Notes: generated by a model not told the origin, from the letters alone. Positions 54,537 through 63,032 are shown, counted from the first letter of the stretch. The stretch: DNA of 64,000 nucleotides from Kribbella catacumbae DSM 19601 (GCF_000372465.1 NZ_AQUZ01000020.1:62001-126000); one strand, 5' to 3'. Program-made: numbers and translations.

Positions 54537-55409
54537 ATGCGGTTCGTGACGATTGAGCATGCCGGGCGGGAGCGGCCCGGCATACTGGACGGCGAGGACG
54601 TCGTCCTGCTGGACGCGGCTGACCTGGTCTCGGTGATCGAGGCCGGTCCGGCCGCGCTGGTTGCCGTGCGCAACGAGATTGCCGATGGCGAACGGTTGCC
54701 TCATGCATCGGTCCGGTTGTGCGCACCGCTGCGGCGGTTCCGCCGGGACGTGTTGTGCACCGGCTGGAACTACTGGGACCACTTCGAGGAGAGCAAGGGC
54801 AAGCGCGACGGCCAGGACGTCGACCGGCCCGAGCACCCGACCTTCTTCACCAAGGGCCCGGACGTCGTGATCGGCCCGTACGACGAGATCGCGTACGACC
54901 CGGCGATCTCGGCCAAATGGGACTACGAGGCCGAACTGGCGCTGGTGATCGGCAAGACCGGGCGCAGTATCCCGGTCGCCGACGCGCTGGATCACGTCTG
55001 GGGTTACACGCTGGCCAACGACGTGTCACAGCGCGACCTGCAGCGTCAGCACGGAGGCCAATGGCTCAAGGGCAAGAGCATCGACCAGACGATGCCGCTC
55101 GGCCCGTGGATCGTGACTGCCGACGAGCTCGGAGATCCGCAGGACGTGCACCTGCAGTGCCTGCTGAACGGTGTGGTGATGCAGGACGCCTCGACCAAGC
55201 AGATGGCGTACGACGTGGCGACACTGATCAGTGAGCTGTCGTTCGGGATGACCCTGCGCCCTGGCGATCTGCTGCTGACCGGGACGCCGGCCGGTATCGG
55301 CAACGCGCGAGAGCCGCAGGTGTTCCTGACCGAAGGCGACGAGGTGGTGACCCGGGCCGACAAGCTCGGCGAGCTGCGCAACGTGCTGGTCCGCCGGGAG
55401 CTCGCATGA
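54537..55409 (+). CDS. Fumarylacetoacetate hydrolase (FAH) family protein
   Basis: 290 residues from ATG 54537 (MRFVTIEHAGRERPG). FAH fold with the metal site built from PTFFTKGPDVVIGP, WDYEAELALVIGKTGR and GYTLANDVSQRDLQ; then LTGTPAGIG. The family includes acylpyruvate hydrolases, 2-hydroxymuconate/oxalocrotonate decarboxylases and ring-cleavage hydratases. In this cluster it would act on the dicarboxylic ring-cleavage product. An in-frame longer start at 54480 lacks the family's sequence. Confidence 0.92.
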   Translation: MRFVTIEHAGRERPGILDGEDVVLLDAADLVSVIEAGPAALVAVRNEIADGERLPHASVRLCAPLRRFRRDVLCTGWNYWDHFEESKGKRDGQDVDRPEHPTFFTKGPDVVIGPYDEIAYDPAISAKWDYEAELALVIGKTGRSIPVADALDHVWGYTLANDVSQRDLQRQHGGQWLKGKSIDQTMPLGPWIVTADELGDPQDVHLQCLLNGVVMQDASTKQMAYDVATLISELSFGMTLRPGDLLLTGTPAGIGNAREPQVFLTEGDEVVTRADKLGELRNVLVRRELA

Positions 55410-56116
55410 GCAGCCGGTTGGCGCTGCTGCCCGGTGGCGGACGTGGCGGCCGCCGTACGTTGGCGGAGACGGCCGCTGCCGAGCTACATCAACTCATCCT
55501 GTCCGGCGAGCTGCCCAGCGGTACTCCGCTCCGGTTGGTCGAGCTGGCCAACCGGCTCGACATGAGCCAGATGCCTGTGCGGGAAGGCCTTCGCCGGCTG
55601 GAGGCGCTCGGACTGGTCGACATCATCCCGCACAAGGGCGCCTGGGTGCGGGAGCTGTCGCTGGCGGATCTCCATGACACCCATGAGACGCGGCTAGCCC
55701 TGGAGAGCCTCGCAGTACGGGCTGCTGCTGAGCACTTCAGCGAGGCGGATGCCGAGAAGGCCCGGACGGCGTTGGCCGAGCTGTTGCAGCTCTCGCGGTC
55801 CGAGGACTCCATCGGCGCTCGCCAGGCGCATGCGGACTTCCACTTCGCCCTGTACCGGGCGGGTGGGTCGCAGTGGCTTGCACGGGCTATCGAGCCGGTC
55901 TGGCAGAACAGTGAGCGCTACCGGTTCGGTAGCCGGCAGACAGCGTTCCAGCTCGAGCGGAACAGGCAGGAGCACCAGGCGATCCTGGATGCCTGTATCG
56001 CCCGTGACGCCGAGGCTGCCGAGCAGGCACTCCGCAACCACCTGGCTGGCGCAGTACAGCGGATCACCGAGACGATGACCTCGAAGCAGAACTCCCAGCG
56101 CGAGGGGACGTCATGA
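55406..56116 (+). CDS. GntR-family (FCD) transcriptional regulator A
   Basis: 236 residues: N-terminal winged helix (LAETAAAELHQLILSGELPSG, RLDMSQMPVREGLRRLEALG) and C-terminal FCD ligand-binding domain whose metal histidines lie in ARQAHADFHFALYRAGG and the EHQAILDAC segment. About 70% identical by eye to the regulator at 60913. The ATG overlaps the FAH stop. Probably controls the cluster through the ATTTGAT-N5-ATCAAAT sites, in response to a pathway acid. Confidence 0.93.
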   Translation: MSSRLALLPGGGRGGRRTLAETAAAELHQLILSGELPSGTPLRLVELANRLDMSQMPVREGLRRLEALGLVDIIPHKGAWVRELSLADLHDTHETRLALESLAVRAAAEHFSEADAEKARTALAELLQLSRSEDSIGARQAHADFHFALYRAGGSQWLARAIEPVWQNSERYRFGSRQTAFQLERNRQEHQAILDACIARDAEAAEQALRNHLAGAVQRITETMTSKQNSQREGTS

Positions 56117-56847
56117 AGGTGAGCTTCGACGCGACCGGCGAGGTCGTGGTCATCACAGGTGGAGCGCACGGCATCGGTGCGGCACTGGCCGCCTCAGTAG
56201 CCGGCTGCGGCGGTACTGCGGTCGTCTTCGACATCTCCCGCGGCCTTGGCCTTGCCGGAGTCGAGTACGTGGAAGTGGACGTCTCGGACCGGGAGGCCGT
56301 ACTCAAGGCTGTCAGCGCTGTGATCGAGCGGCACGGCCGGATCGACGGGCTGGTCGCCGGCGCCGCAGTACAGCCGCGTGCGGCCGTGGTCGACACGGAT
56401 CCCGAGCAGTGGACCCGGACGCTCACTGTGAACCTCGACGGCGTCGTCTGGGTCTGTCAGGCGGTCGTGCCGCACATGATCGACCGTCGTAGCGGGTCGG
56501 TGATCGTCTTCACCTCTGGGATGGCCGGCACCGGGTTCCCGGGCGCCGCGGCGTACGCGTCGAGCAAGGCGGCGCTGGGAGCCTTCGCGCGGACCCTGGC
56601 CGCCGAGGTGGCCGAGCACCGGGTCCGGGTGAACGTGATCGCGCCGGGGGTGATCGACACCGAGCAGTTCCGCTCTGCGAACATCGGCAAGGACCTCGAC
56701 CACTGGCGGGACACCCTGGGGATCGGCGATCCCGAGGACGTGGTCGGCCCGTTGCTCTTCCTGTTGTCCGACGCGGCGGCGATGACCGGCTCGCAGCTGA
56801 CCCGCGAGCGGGCCTTCGCCCGGCTAGACACCTTCAAGGAGTCCTGA
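56113..56847 (+). CDS. Short-chain dehydrogenase/reductase
   Basis: 244 residues. Rossmann motif TGGAHGIG (T-G-x3-G-x-G), catalytic Ser in VFTSGMAG, Tyr and Lys in AAYASSKAALG. The classical SDR length. ATG 56113 overlaps the GntR stop. It presumably oxidises an alcohol intermediate of the pathway. Confidence 0.92.
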   Translation: MKVSFDATGEVVVITGGAHGIGAALAASVAGCGGTAVVFDISRGLGLAGVEYVEVDVSDREAVLKAVSAVIERHGRIDGLVAGAAVQPRAAVVDTDPEQWTRTLTVNLDGVVWVCQAVVPHMIDRRSGSVIVFTSGMAGTGFPGAAAYASSKAALGAFARTLAAEVAEHRVRVNVIAPGVIDTEQFRSANIGKDLDHWRDTLGIGDPEDVVGPLLFLLSDAAAMTGSQLTRERAFARLDTFKES

Positions 56848-56849
56848 GA

Positions 56850-58457
56850 GTGCCCTCCGACCAGTGTCTCCAGTCCCTAGCGGGGCAACTCCCCGTGGCC
56901 GTCGTCGGCGCCGGACCGATCGGCCTGACCACGGCCCTCGGCCTGGCGCACTACGGCGTACCGTTCGTGTTGCTCGAGGAGGATGCGGTGCTCTCCTCGG
57001 ACACCAAGGCCGGTACGACGCTGACCCGGACGCTGGAGATCTGGAACCGGTACGGCGCTGTGGAGGGCATCCTCGCGGCCGCGCTGCGGATCGACGAGAT
57101 CGGCGACATCGACCGGGCCACCAACACGCCGCGCGCCTCGGTGCAGCTGGCCGAGCTGGTCAACGACACCCAGTTCCCGTTCGTGATCAACCTGCCGCAG
57201 CAGCAGATGGAGCCGATCCTGGCCGCGGCGCTGGAGCGCTCGGGCGGCTCGGTACTGACCGAGCACCGGCTGGAGTCCTTCGAGGTGCTCGACGACCGGG
57301 TCGTGCTGACCGTGTCGACGCCGGCCGGGGAGCAGCGGATCGAGGCCTCGCACCTGCTCGCCTGCGACGGCGGACGGAGCAAGGTGCGCGACGCGCTCGG
57401 TGCGACGGTCTCGGGGGAGACCCTGCCCGAGCGGTACATGCTGATCGACGTGGTGGTCGACCTCGACGTCTCGAACGCCCGCGACTACCCGTACCTGGCC
57501 TACTTCTCCGACCGGTCCGAGTGGATGGTGCTGATCCGCCAGCCCAACTGCTGGCGGTTCCTCTTCCCGCTGGCGGCCGGTGCGGACAAGCCCAGCGAGG
57601 AAGACATGCTGGTGAAGGTCAAGCAGTTCATCGGCGAGGTGGACCGGATCGAGCTGCTCGGCTCGGTCGTCTACAACGTGCACCACCGGGTGGCCGACCA
57701 CTGGTCTGCCGAGCGCAAGGTGTTCCTGATGGGCGACGCGGCACACCTGATCACGCCGATGTGGGCACTGGGCCTCAACACGGGCGCACTGGACGCTTCC
57801 AACCTGCCGTGGCGACTTGCCTGGGTACTGCGCGGCTGGGCCGAGCCGTCGCTGCTCGATGGCTACGAGCAGGAGCAGCGGCCTGTCGCGATCAACGGGT
57901 CGGGCGAGATGGCTGAGGCGGCTCGCAAGTATATGTCCCACCAGCGAGGGGCCGTGACGGCTGCCGGGAGCGACTGGGCGACGGCGTACACGCGGACGCT
58001 GCTCGGCGTACGGCTGGATGTGGATGGGGAAGGCGACTGGTCGATGGTGATGACCAGTGCCGAGCCGCCTGCCGTCCGTGCTGGTGACAGGGCTCCCGAC
58101 CTCGCCCTGCAGGGTCCCCGCGGCCGGGAGACGATCCATGGGCTGTGTCGCGAGTCCTTCGTGGCGCTGTACTTCACCGACGTACGGCGTCGGCCGTCGG
58201 TGCCGGTCAACGACTCTCCCGCCTTGCAGCACTATGCGGTGTCGCGGTGGGACGCACCGCTGGACTCTGGGCTTCGCGACCGCTCCCTGTTCGATCCGGG
58301 CAGCATCGCGACCAGCCGGTACGGCGTACCGGCTGACACCGTCGTACTGGTTCGGCCGGATGGGCATATCGCTGCAGTGGCTCCTATGGCGGCTGGGGTT
58401 GCCGAGGAGCTCTACCTGGGGATCACTGGGCGGCCTGTGCCACGGGAGGGCGTCTGA
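56850..58457 (+). CDS. FAD-dependent aromatic-ring monooxygenase (PheA/TfdB/MhpA type)
   Basis: 535 residues. Dinucleotide fold VAVVGAGPIGLTTALGLAHYG, DG motif region LLACDGGRSKVRDALG and GD motif LMGDAAHLITPMWALGLNTG. C-terminal thioredoxin-like domain (about 430-530), as in phenol hydroxylases and 3-(3-hydroxyphenyl)propionate hydroxylase. It adds a hydroxyl group to an activated ring with NAD(P)H and O2. GTG 56850, 2 nt after the SDR stop. Confidence 0.93.
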   Translation: MPSDQCLQSLAGQLPVAVVGAGPIGLTTALGLAHYGVPFVLLEEDAVLSSDTKAGTTLTRTLEIWNRYGAVEGILAAALRIDEIGDIDRATNTPRASVQLAELVNDTQFPFVINLPQQQMEPILAAALERSGGSVLTEHRLESFEVLDDRVVLTVSTPAGEQRIEASHLLACDGGRSKVRDALGATVSGETLPERYMLIDVVVDLDVSNARDYPYLAYFSDRSEWMVLIRQPNCWRFLFPLAAGADKPSEEDMLVKVKQFIGEVDRIELLGSVVYNVHHRVADHWSAERKVFLMGDAAHLITPMWALGLNTGALDASNLPWRLAWVLRGWAEPSLLDGYEQEQRPVAINGSGEMAEAARKYMSHQRGAVTAAGSDWATAYTRTLLGVRLDVDGEGDWSMVMTSAEPPAVRAGDRAPDLALQGPRGRETIHGLCRESFVALYFTDVRRRPSVPVNDSPALQHYAVSRWDAPLDSGLRDRSLFDPGSIATSRYGVPADTVVLVRPDGHIAAVAPMAAGVAEELYLGITGRPVPREGV

Positions 58458-58849
58458 TGAGCTCCTTCGACGAGCAGTTGAGCGAGGTGCTGCTGCAGAC
58501 GGACGACCTGGACTGGGTCGAGAAGTCGCTGGCCGGGTTGTCGCACAAGATGCTCTGGCGAGACCCGGCTTCGGAGGCTTCTATCGCGCTGGTGCGCTTT
58601 GAGAAGGGCTCCGGGATTCCGGAGGCGCACCAGCACGCGTCTAACCAGTTCATGTTCTGCCTGTCCGGCCGGTACGTGTACCTGCCGACTGGGACGACTC
58701 TGACCAAGGGCAGCTTCTACTGGAACCCCAAGGGCGTAGCGCACGGGCCGACGATGGCAGAGGAGACCTCTGTCCTGCTCGAGGTGTACGACGGGCCGCA
58801 CTACCCGGTGCGACCGTCCTTCTACGACAACGACGAGGACGCCCGCTGA
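58457..58849 (+). CDS. Cupin-domain protein
   Basis: 130 residues, single cupin barrel. Motif 1 reads EAHQHASNQFMFCLSGRYVY (HxH present, the usual Glu replaced by Gln); motif 2 FYWNPKGVAHGP supplies the third histidine. Similar to ChrR-like and 2,4'-dihydroxyacetophenone-dioxygenase-like cupins. An oxygenase or isomerase role is possible; a ring-cleaving dioxygenase would fill a gap in the pathway. ATG overlaps the monooxygenase stop (TGATGA). Confidence 0.85.
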   Translation: MSSFDEQLSEVLLQTDDLDWVEKSLAGLSHKMLWRDPASEASIALVRFEKGSGIPEAHQHASNQFMFCLSGRYVYLPTGTTLTKGSFYWNPKGVAHGPTMAEETSVLLEVYDGPHYPVRPSFYDNDEDAR

Positions 58850-58850
58850 C

Positions 58851-59762
58851 ATGGCCGGCTGGGACGTCCACACTCACCTGATACCGCCGACTGTGCTCGC
58901 GGCGGCTGGTCAGCGTGCCTTCGGGCTGGCTGTCGAGGACGGCTTCCTGCAGGTCGACGGCCAGCGGCTGCCGTTGAAGCGCCTCGCTGACCCCGCTGCG
59001 CTGCTGCGGTGGATCGATGAGCAGTCGTTGGACGGCGCCGTCGTCTCCGTGCCGCCGGCACTGTTCCGCTACGACCAAGGCGTCGAGTGGGCAGCACTGG
59101 TCAACCAGGGACTCCGGGAGTTGGCCACACCGCAGCTACGCGTGCTTGGACAGCTTCCACTGCATGACGCCTCTGCTGCATCGGTTGCTTCAGCACTGGC
59201 AGCTGAGGGCGTCTTCAGTGGCTTCGCCCTCGGTACTGCGGGCTACGCCGGGCTGGACGCGGTCTGGCAGGTTCTCCACGAGTTGGAGGCCTTCACCTTG
59301 ATTCACCCGAGCCACAGCCACGACGAGCGGCTCGACAGGTACTACCTGTCGAACCTGCTGGGGAACCCTTATGAAACAGGGCTCGCCGTGGCGGAGTTGG
59401 TCTTCGGGGATGTGCTCGGTCGTTTCCCTGGCATCAGGTTCTGCCTGTGCCACGGCGGCGGCGTCACGGCTGCTCTTGCCGGGCGCTGGCAGCGGGGGAT
59501 CGACACCGCACGACCAGGAATCGAACCACTCCCGCTGTCCGTGGCTGAGGCCCTGCAGCGGTTCTATGTGGACGACCTGGTGCACGACGACGCGGTACGG
59601 ACGTTGCTGGGGGCGACCTTCGGGATGGATCGGGTGCTGGCCGGGAGTGACTGGCCGTTCCCGATGGGCAGCGATCAGGTGGACCGAGGCCGGGCAGCAG
59701 CTCGATCAACGGTGTGCGAACAGCTCACCCGGCCGTTGAAGAAGGGGGTCGTTTCAGCGTGA
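58851..59762 (+). CDS. Amidohydrolase of the ACMSD family
   Basis: 303 residues. Metal ligands: DVHTH (residues 5-9), His in LIHPSHSH, His in CLCHGGG and Asp in AGSDWPFPMG. The block LLGNPYETGLAVAELVFGDVL followed by RFPGIRF is close to 2-amino-3-carboxymuconate-6-semialdehyde decarboxylase and gamma-resorcylate decarboxylase. A non-oxidative decarboxylation or a hydrolysis in the ring-degradation route is expected. ATG one base after the cupin stop. Confidence 0.92.
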   Translation: MAGWDVHTHLIPPTVLAAAGQRAFGLAVEDGFLQVDGQRLPLKRLADPAALLRWIDEQSLDGAVVSVPPALFRYDQGVEWAALVNQGLRELATPQLRVLGQLPLHDASAASVASALAAEGVFSGFALGTAGYAGLDAVWQVLHELEAFTLIHPSHSHDERLDRYYLSNLLGNPYETGLAVAELVFGDVLGRFPGIRFCLCHGGGVTAALAGRWQRGIDTARPGIEPLPLSVAEALQRFYVDDLVHDDAVRTLLGATFGMDRVLAGSDWPFPMGSDQVDRGRAAARSTVCEQLTRPLKKGVVSA

Positions 59763-59786
59763 GAAGGCCTTTTCCGCAGGACCGAG

Positions 59787-59805
59787 ATGTGATCAGATAT
59801 CAAAT
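59787..59805. promoter_or_regulatory. Candidate GntR operator (second site)
   Basis: Read on the minus strand it is ATTTGATATCTGATCACAT, 16/19 identical to the site at 50281. It lies 34-52 nt before the quinone-oxidoreductase-like gene, so that gene and the second GntR gene may form a separately started unit. Confidence 0.7.
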
Positions 59806-59838
59806 CCAGGTGGACACGGGGATGAGTGGGGTGGCTGG

Positions 59839-60792
59839 ATGAGAGGCTTGGTGCTGCGCTGCTACGGGCCCGGCCAGCAACTGAAGGTCGAGGAGGTCGA
59901 GCTGGTCGCCGGGGAGGGCGAGACGCTGGTGCAGATGCAGTACGCATCCGTCACGCAGCTCGATCGGACAGTGCTCGCCGGCAAGCTGGCACAGCAACTA
60001 CAGCCGCCGTTCGTGCCGGGGTCCGAGGGCGCCGGAGTAGTAGTCAGCTCGGCCGTCTACGAGGCCGGTACGCCGGTAGTGGTCCGCGGCGGGGGAGTTG
60101 GGGTCTCCCGGCCTGGCACGTGGGGGCAGCTGGCCGCAGTACCGGATGCGTCGCTGCATCTGCTGCCTGCTGGCTTGGAACCGGCTGCTGCCGTGGCGAT
60201 GCTGGCTGCCGCCTTGACCGCTCACACCGCAGTACGGCGGGTCGGTCAGATCGTGCAGAACGAGACAGTCGTCATCACCGGGGCCACCGGGTTGGTCGGC
60301 CGGCTGTGCGCTGCAGTGGCGCGGGCGGCTGGGGCGATGAAGGTGATCGGGCTGGCTCGTAATGACGAGTCCGTCCAGCTGCTGGACGGACTGGTGGACC
60401 AGATCGTGCGAGTAGACGAGCTGGGACAGGTTGGCCGGGAGCTGCCTTGGTGCAACGCGGCGATCGACACTGTCGGCGGCCCGGTCACCAGTGGGGTGAT
60501 GAGCCACATCACCCCCGGCGGACGGCTCGTGGCGCTCGGCTACACGGCCGGGGAGTTCGCCACCCTCGACCTGCATCAGCTGATCGGCCGGGACCTGCGG
60601 GTGCTGCCGGTGAACATGCAGCGGACGACGATCGAGCCGGGAACGGTCACTCAGGTACTGACCGACATCGCGCCTTCGCAGGTACGGCCGGACGTCGAGC
60701 TGGTGGCGGCGCCGCTCGTGGAGGACGCCCTGGATCTACTGGCCGGCGCACCCACGGACAGGCGAGTGCTGCTCGACCTGGGTCGCTTCTGA
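59839..60792 (+). CDS. Quinone-oxidoreductase / zinc-less alcohol dehydrogenase family protein
   Basis: 317 residues of the medium-chain dehydrogenase superfamily. N-terminal GroES-like domain (PFVPGSEGAGVVV) without the zinc-binding cysteines, and a nucleotide-binding domain with GATGLVGRLCAAVA. Probably an NADPH-dependent enone or quinone reductase. First gene after the second operator. A 17-bp hairpin follows its stop. Confidence 0.9.
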   Translation: MRGLVLRCYGPGQQLKVEEVELVAGEGETLVQMQYASVTQLDRTVLAGKLAQQLQPPFVPGSEGAGVVVSSAVYEAGTPVVVRGGGVGVSRPGTWGQLAAVPDASLHLLPAGLEPAAAVAMLAAALTAHTAVRRVGQIVQNETVVITGATGLVGRLCAAVARAAGAMKVIGLARNDESVQLLDGLVDQIVRVDELGQVGRELPWCNAAIDTVGGPVTSGVMSHITPGGRLVALGYTAGEFATLDLHQLIGRDLRVLPVNMQRTTIEPGTVTQVLTDIAPSQVRPDVELVAAPLVEDALDLLAGAPTDRRVLLDLGRF

Positions 60793-60808
60793 AGACCATC
60801 TGATGACA

Positions 60809-60856
60809 TGGCCGTGGGCAATCTGTGGAAGATGCCCCGCAGATCGCCCACGGCCA
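60809..60856. terminator. 17-bp hairpin after the oxidoreductase gene
   Basis: Arms TGGCCGTGGGCAATCTG (60809-60825) and its near-exact complement (60840-60856, one mismatch) with a 14-nt loop. It could end transcription or attenuate read-through into the second GntR gene. Confidence 0.75.
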
Positions 60857-60912
60857 GCTACGGTTGCCTCCCAGATGTGCGTGCAGTGGAGGAGAGAGGT
60901 AGCCGACACCCC

Positions 60913-61605
60913 ATGACCCGACGACTCGAGCTCACACCCGGGGGACCGAGCGGCCGGCGCACACTCGCAGAGGAAGCCGCTGCTGAGTTGCACGAGCTGA
61001 TCCTGTCCGGTGAGCTCCCGAGCGGTACTGCGCTGCGGCTGGAGGAGCTGGCCAAGCGGCTCGACATGAGCCAGATGCCGATCCGCGAGGGGTTGCGCCG
61101 GATGCAGGCGCTCGGGCTGGTGGAGATCGTGCCGCACAAGGGCGCCTGGGTCCGTGAGCTGTCCATGGAGGACCTGCGCGACACCCATGAGACCCGGCTC
61201 GCGCTGGAGACCCTCGCAGTACGGGCTGCGGCGACGCGCTTCAGCGAGACCGACGCGGCGCTGGCCAGGGCGGCCCTGGCCGAGCACGTGCGGCTGTCGA
61301 AGGTGGGCGACATCATCGCGTCGCGGCAGGCGCATACGGAGTTCCACTTCGCGATCTACCGGGCGGGCGGCTCCAGGTGGTTGCCCCGGGCGATCGAGCC
61401 GGTCTGGCAGAACAGCGAGCGGTACAGGTTCGGCTCACGGCAGACCAGGGCGCGGATCGAGCAGACCCGCCGCGAGCACCAGGCGATCCTGGACGCCTGC
61501 CTGGCTCACGACGAGGCCGGCGCCGAAGCAGCCCTCCGCGAGCACCTCGAAGGCGCCATGCAGCGCATCACCGAAACGATGGCCCGCCGCTACAACAAGA
61601 GCTGA
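60913..61605 (+). CDS. GntR-family (FCD) transcriptional regulator B
   Basis: 230 residues from ATG 60913. A close paralogue of the regulator at 55406: same RLDMSQMP-[VI]-REGLRR recognition helix, same HKGAWVRELS wing and FCD domain (IEPVWQNSERYRFGSRQT identical in both). Since the recognition helices are nearly identical, the two should bind the same DNA site; ligand specificity may differ. GGAGGAGAGAGG lies about 14 nt upstream. Confidence 0.93.
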   Translation: MTRRLELTPGGPSGRRTLAEEAAAELHELILSGELPSGTALRLEELAKRLDMSQMPIREGLRRMQALGLVEIVPHKGAWVRELSMEDLRDTHETRLALETLAVRAAATRFSETDAALARAALAEHVRLSKVGDIIASRQAHTEFHFAIYRAGGSRWLPRAIEPVWQNSERYRFGSRQTRARIEQTRREHQAILDACLAHDEAGAEAALREHLEGAMQRITETMARRYNKS

Positions 61606-61609
61606 CCTC

Positions 61610-62074
61610 TTAGTCGGCCAGGTGCGCCGGGAAGCCGCCAGTGGCGACAGGCCCCCAGCGCTCCGGGGTGATCCGGATCAGGCACTTGCCCTGGGCGCGC
61701 ATCGCCTCGCGGTACTCGTCCCAGTCGGGGTGCTCGCCGGAGATCGAGCGGTAGTAGTCGACCAGGGGCTCCACTGCGTCCGGCAGGTCGATCACCTCGC
61801 CGCTGCCGTCGATCTGCACCCACGGGCCGTTCCAGTCGTCGGAGAGCACGACCACGCTGGCCTGCGCGTCGCGCTTAACGTTGCTGCTCTTGGCCCGCTC
61901 CGGGTACGACGAGATGACGATCCGGCCCTCGGTGTCGACCCCGCCCGACACCGGGGAGGCCTGCGGCGTACCGTCCACGCGGCGGGTGATCAGGAGCATG
62001 TGATGGCGCGGACGGACGAACTCCAGCAGCGCGTCGGTGTCGACCTGGGTGTTGGTGGCAATCGCTCTCGGCAT
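61610..62074 (-). CDS. Pyridoxamine-5'-phosphate-oxidase-fold protein (PPOX class)
   Basis: 154 residues, split-barrel flavin/F420-binding family: HHMLLITRRVDGTPQASPV start, VISSYPERAKSSNVKRDAQASVVV core, and the ITPERWGPV ending. Stand-alone actinobacterial members often use F420 and reduce various small molecules; substrate unknown. Convergent with the GntR gene, only 4 nt apart. Confidence 0.88.
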   Translation of the reverse strand: MPRAIATNTQVDTDALLEFVRPRHHMLLITRRVDGTPQASPVSGGVDTEGRIVISSYPERAKSSNVKRDAQASVVVLSDDWNGPWVQIDGSGEVIDLPDAVEPLVDYYRSISGEHPDWDEYREAMRAQGKCLIRITPERWGPVATGGFPAHLAD

Positions 62075-62127
62075 GGCTCTACCTTCTCAGATTCCAGCGC
62101 TGGAGGATTGGGCTCGGAGTACCTGGA

Positions 62128-62505
62128 TCAGGGCATCGCGGTTTCGTGCACGCTGAGCCAGCGCGCGCCGTACCGGGCGGTGGGTTCGGCGACCAGTACT
62201 GCGGTGCTGCGCCGCGACGAGCCGATCGAGTGCACCTCGAGGAACCGGCAGACTGCGACCTCGGCGGTCCGGATCGTCACCTCGAACTCCTCGATCCCGA
62301 TCTTCAGCCCCGGTACTGCGTTCCGCGAGCCGGCCAGCGCGTCCATCAAGGCCGGCCGGGCGAGGCTTTCGCCGTCGATGGTGACGAGGGTGAACTCCGG
62401 CTGATGGGCGATCCGGAGCGCATCGAGCAACGCGGGCTCAGCCTCGCTGCCCAGCCAGCGGGCGAGGTCGTGGTGGTGCTGCTCGACTTCGGCCAGAAGG
62501 TTCAT
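62128..62505 (-). CDS. NTF2/SnoaL-like small protein
   Basis: 125 residues from ATG 62505, which overlaps the stop of the upstream gene (ATGA). The pattern (MNLLAEVEQHHHDLARWLGS...FTLVTIDGESLARPALMDAL...LEVHSI...RWLSVHETAMP) suggests the DUF4440/NTF2-like cone fold. Function unknown. A longer in-frame start at 62802 lies inside the neighbouring gene and is rejected. Confidence 0.65.
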   Translation of the reverse strand: MNLLAEVEQHHHDLARWLGSEAEPALLDALRIAHQPEFTLVTIDGESLARPALMDALAGSRNAVPGLKIGIEEFEVTIRTAEVAVCRFLEVHSIGSSRRSTAVLVAEPTARYGARWLSVHETAMP

Positions 62506-63032
62506 GCCCGGTCCTCTCGCTGGAGATCCGCCACGGTGATCAGCTCCTCGAGACGGTCGTCGGTGAGCTGGTTGATCAGTGCTTTGAGGCGCTGCGCCTG
62601 CGGGGTCGTGGGCAGCTCGCCGGCGAGCAGGCCGGGCAGCGCGAGCTCGTACCCGCAGCGTGCCCTGGGCGAGTAGCGATGTCTGGTTCGGGCGACCGCC
62701 GAGGCGACCCGGATCGCGTGTTCGTTGCCTGGCGGCACGTTCGGGCGATCCACTTCGCGGGCGGCGAACCGGAAGCCGTTTGCCAGGTCGCACTTCGCGC
62801 ACCCGAGCGGTCCGGCGCCGAGGCGCTCGCCGTACTCGTCACAGCCCAGCTGCTTGAGTGCTCCGTCGACCACTCGCCAGTCGAACTCGGCGGGATCCTG
62901 CAGGACCAGCTCGGCCAGGTCGTGCTGGTCCGTCGTCCCGAACTCGGCGTAGAGGTTGCGCCAGGCCGTGTCGATGCTCTGCTCGATCTCCCGCACGGCG
63001 TCCTGGAACCGCGGATGGTCGACTCTGCGCAC
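62502..63032 (-). CDS. Hypothetical protein with CxxC motif
   Basis: 176 residues (MRRVDHPRFQDAVREIEQSID...). I recognise no family. It has one CAKC pair plus two lone cysteines, is mostly helical by composition (Leu, Ala, Arg, Glu) and has no signal peptide or membrane helix. First gene of a two-gene leftward unit, divergent from the SOS operon; its 5' end lies about 55 nt from the SOS promoter. Confidence 0.6.
   Translation of the reverse strand: MRRVDHPRFQDAVREIEQSIDTAWRNLYAEFGTTDQHDLAELVLQDPAEFDWRVVDGALKQLGCDEYGERLGAGPLGCAKCDLANGFRFAAREVDRPNVPPGNEHAIRVASAVARTRHRYSPRARCGYELALPGLLAGELPTTPQAQRLKALINQLTDDRLEELITVADLQREDRA

Noticed and set aside
50321..60792. Kynurenine/3-hydroxyanthranilate pathway proper
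   Set aside because: The cupin is too short and its motif differs from 3-hydroxyanthranilate dioxygenase, and no kynureninase or tryptophan dioxygenase is present. Only the general chemistry is similar.
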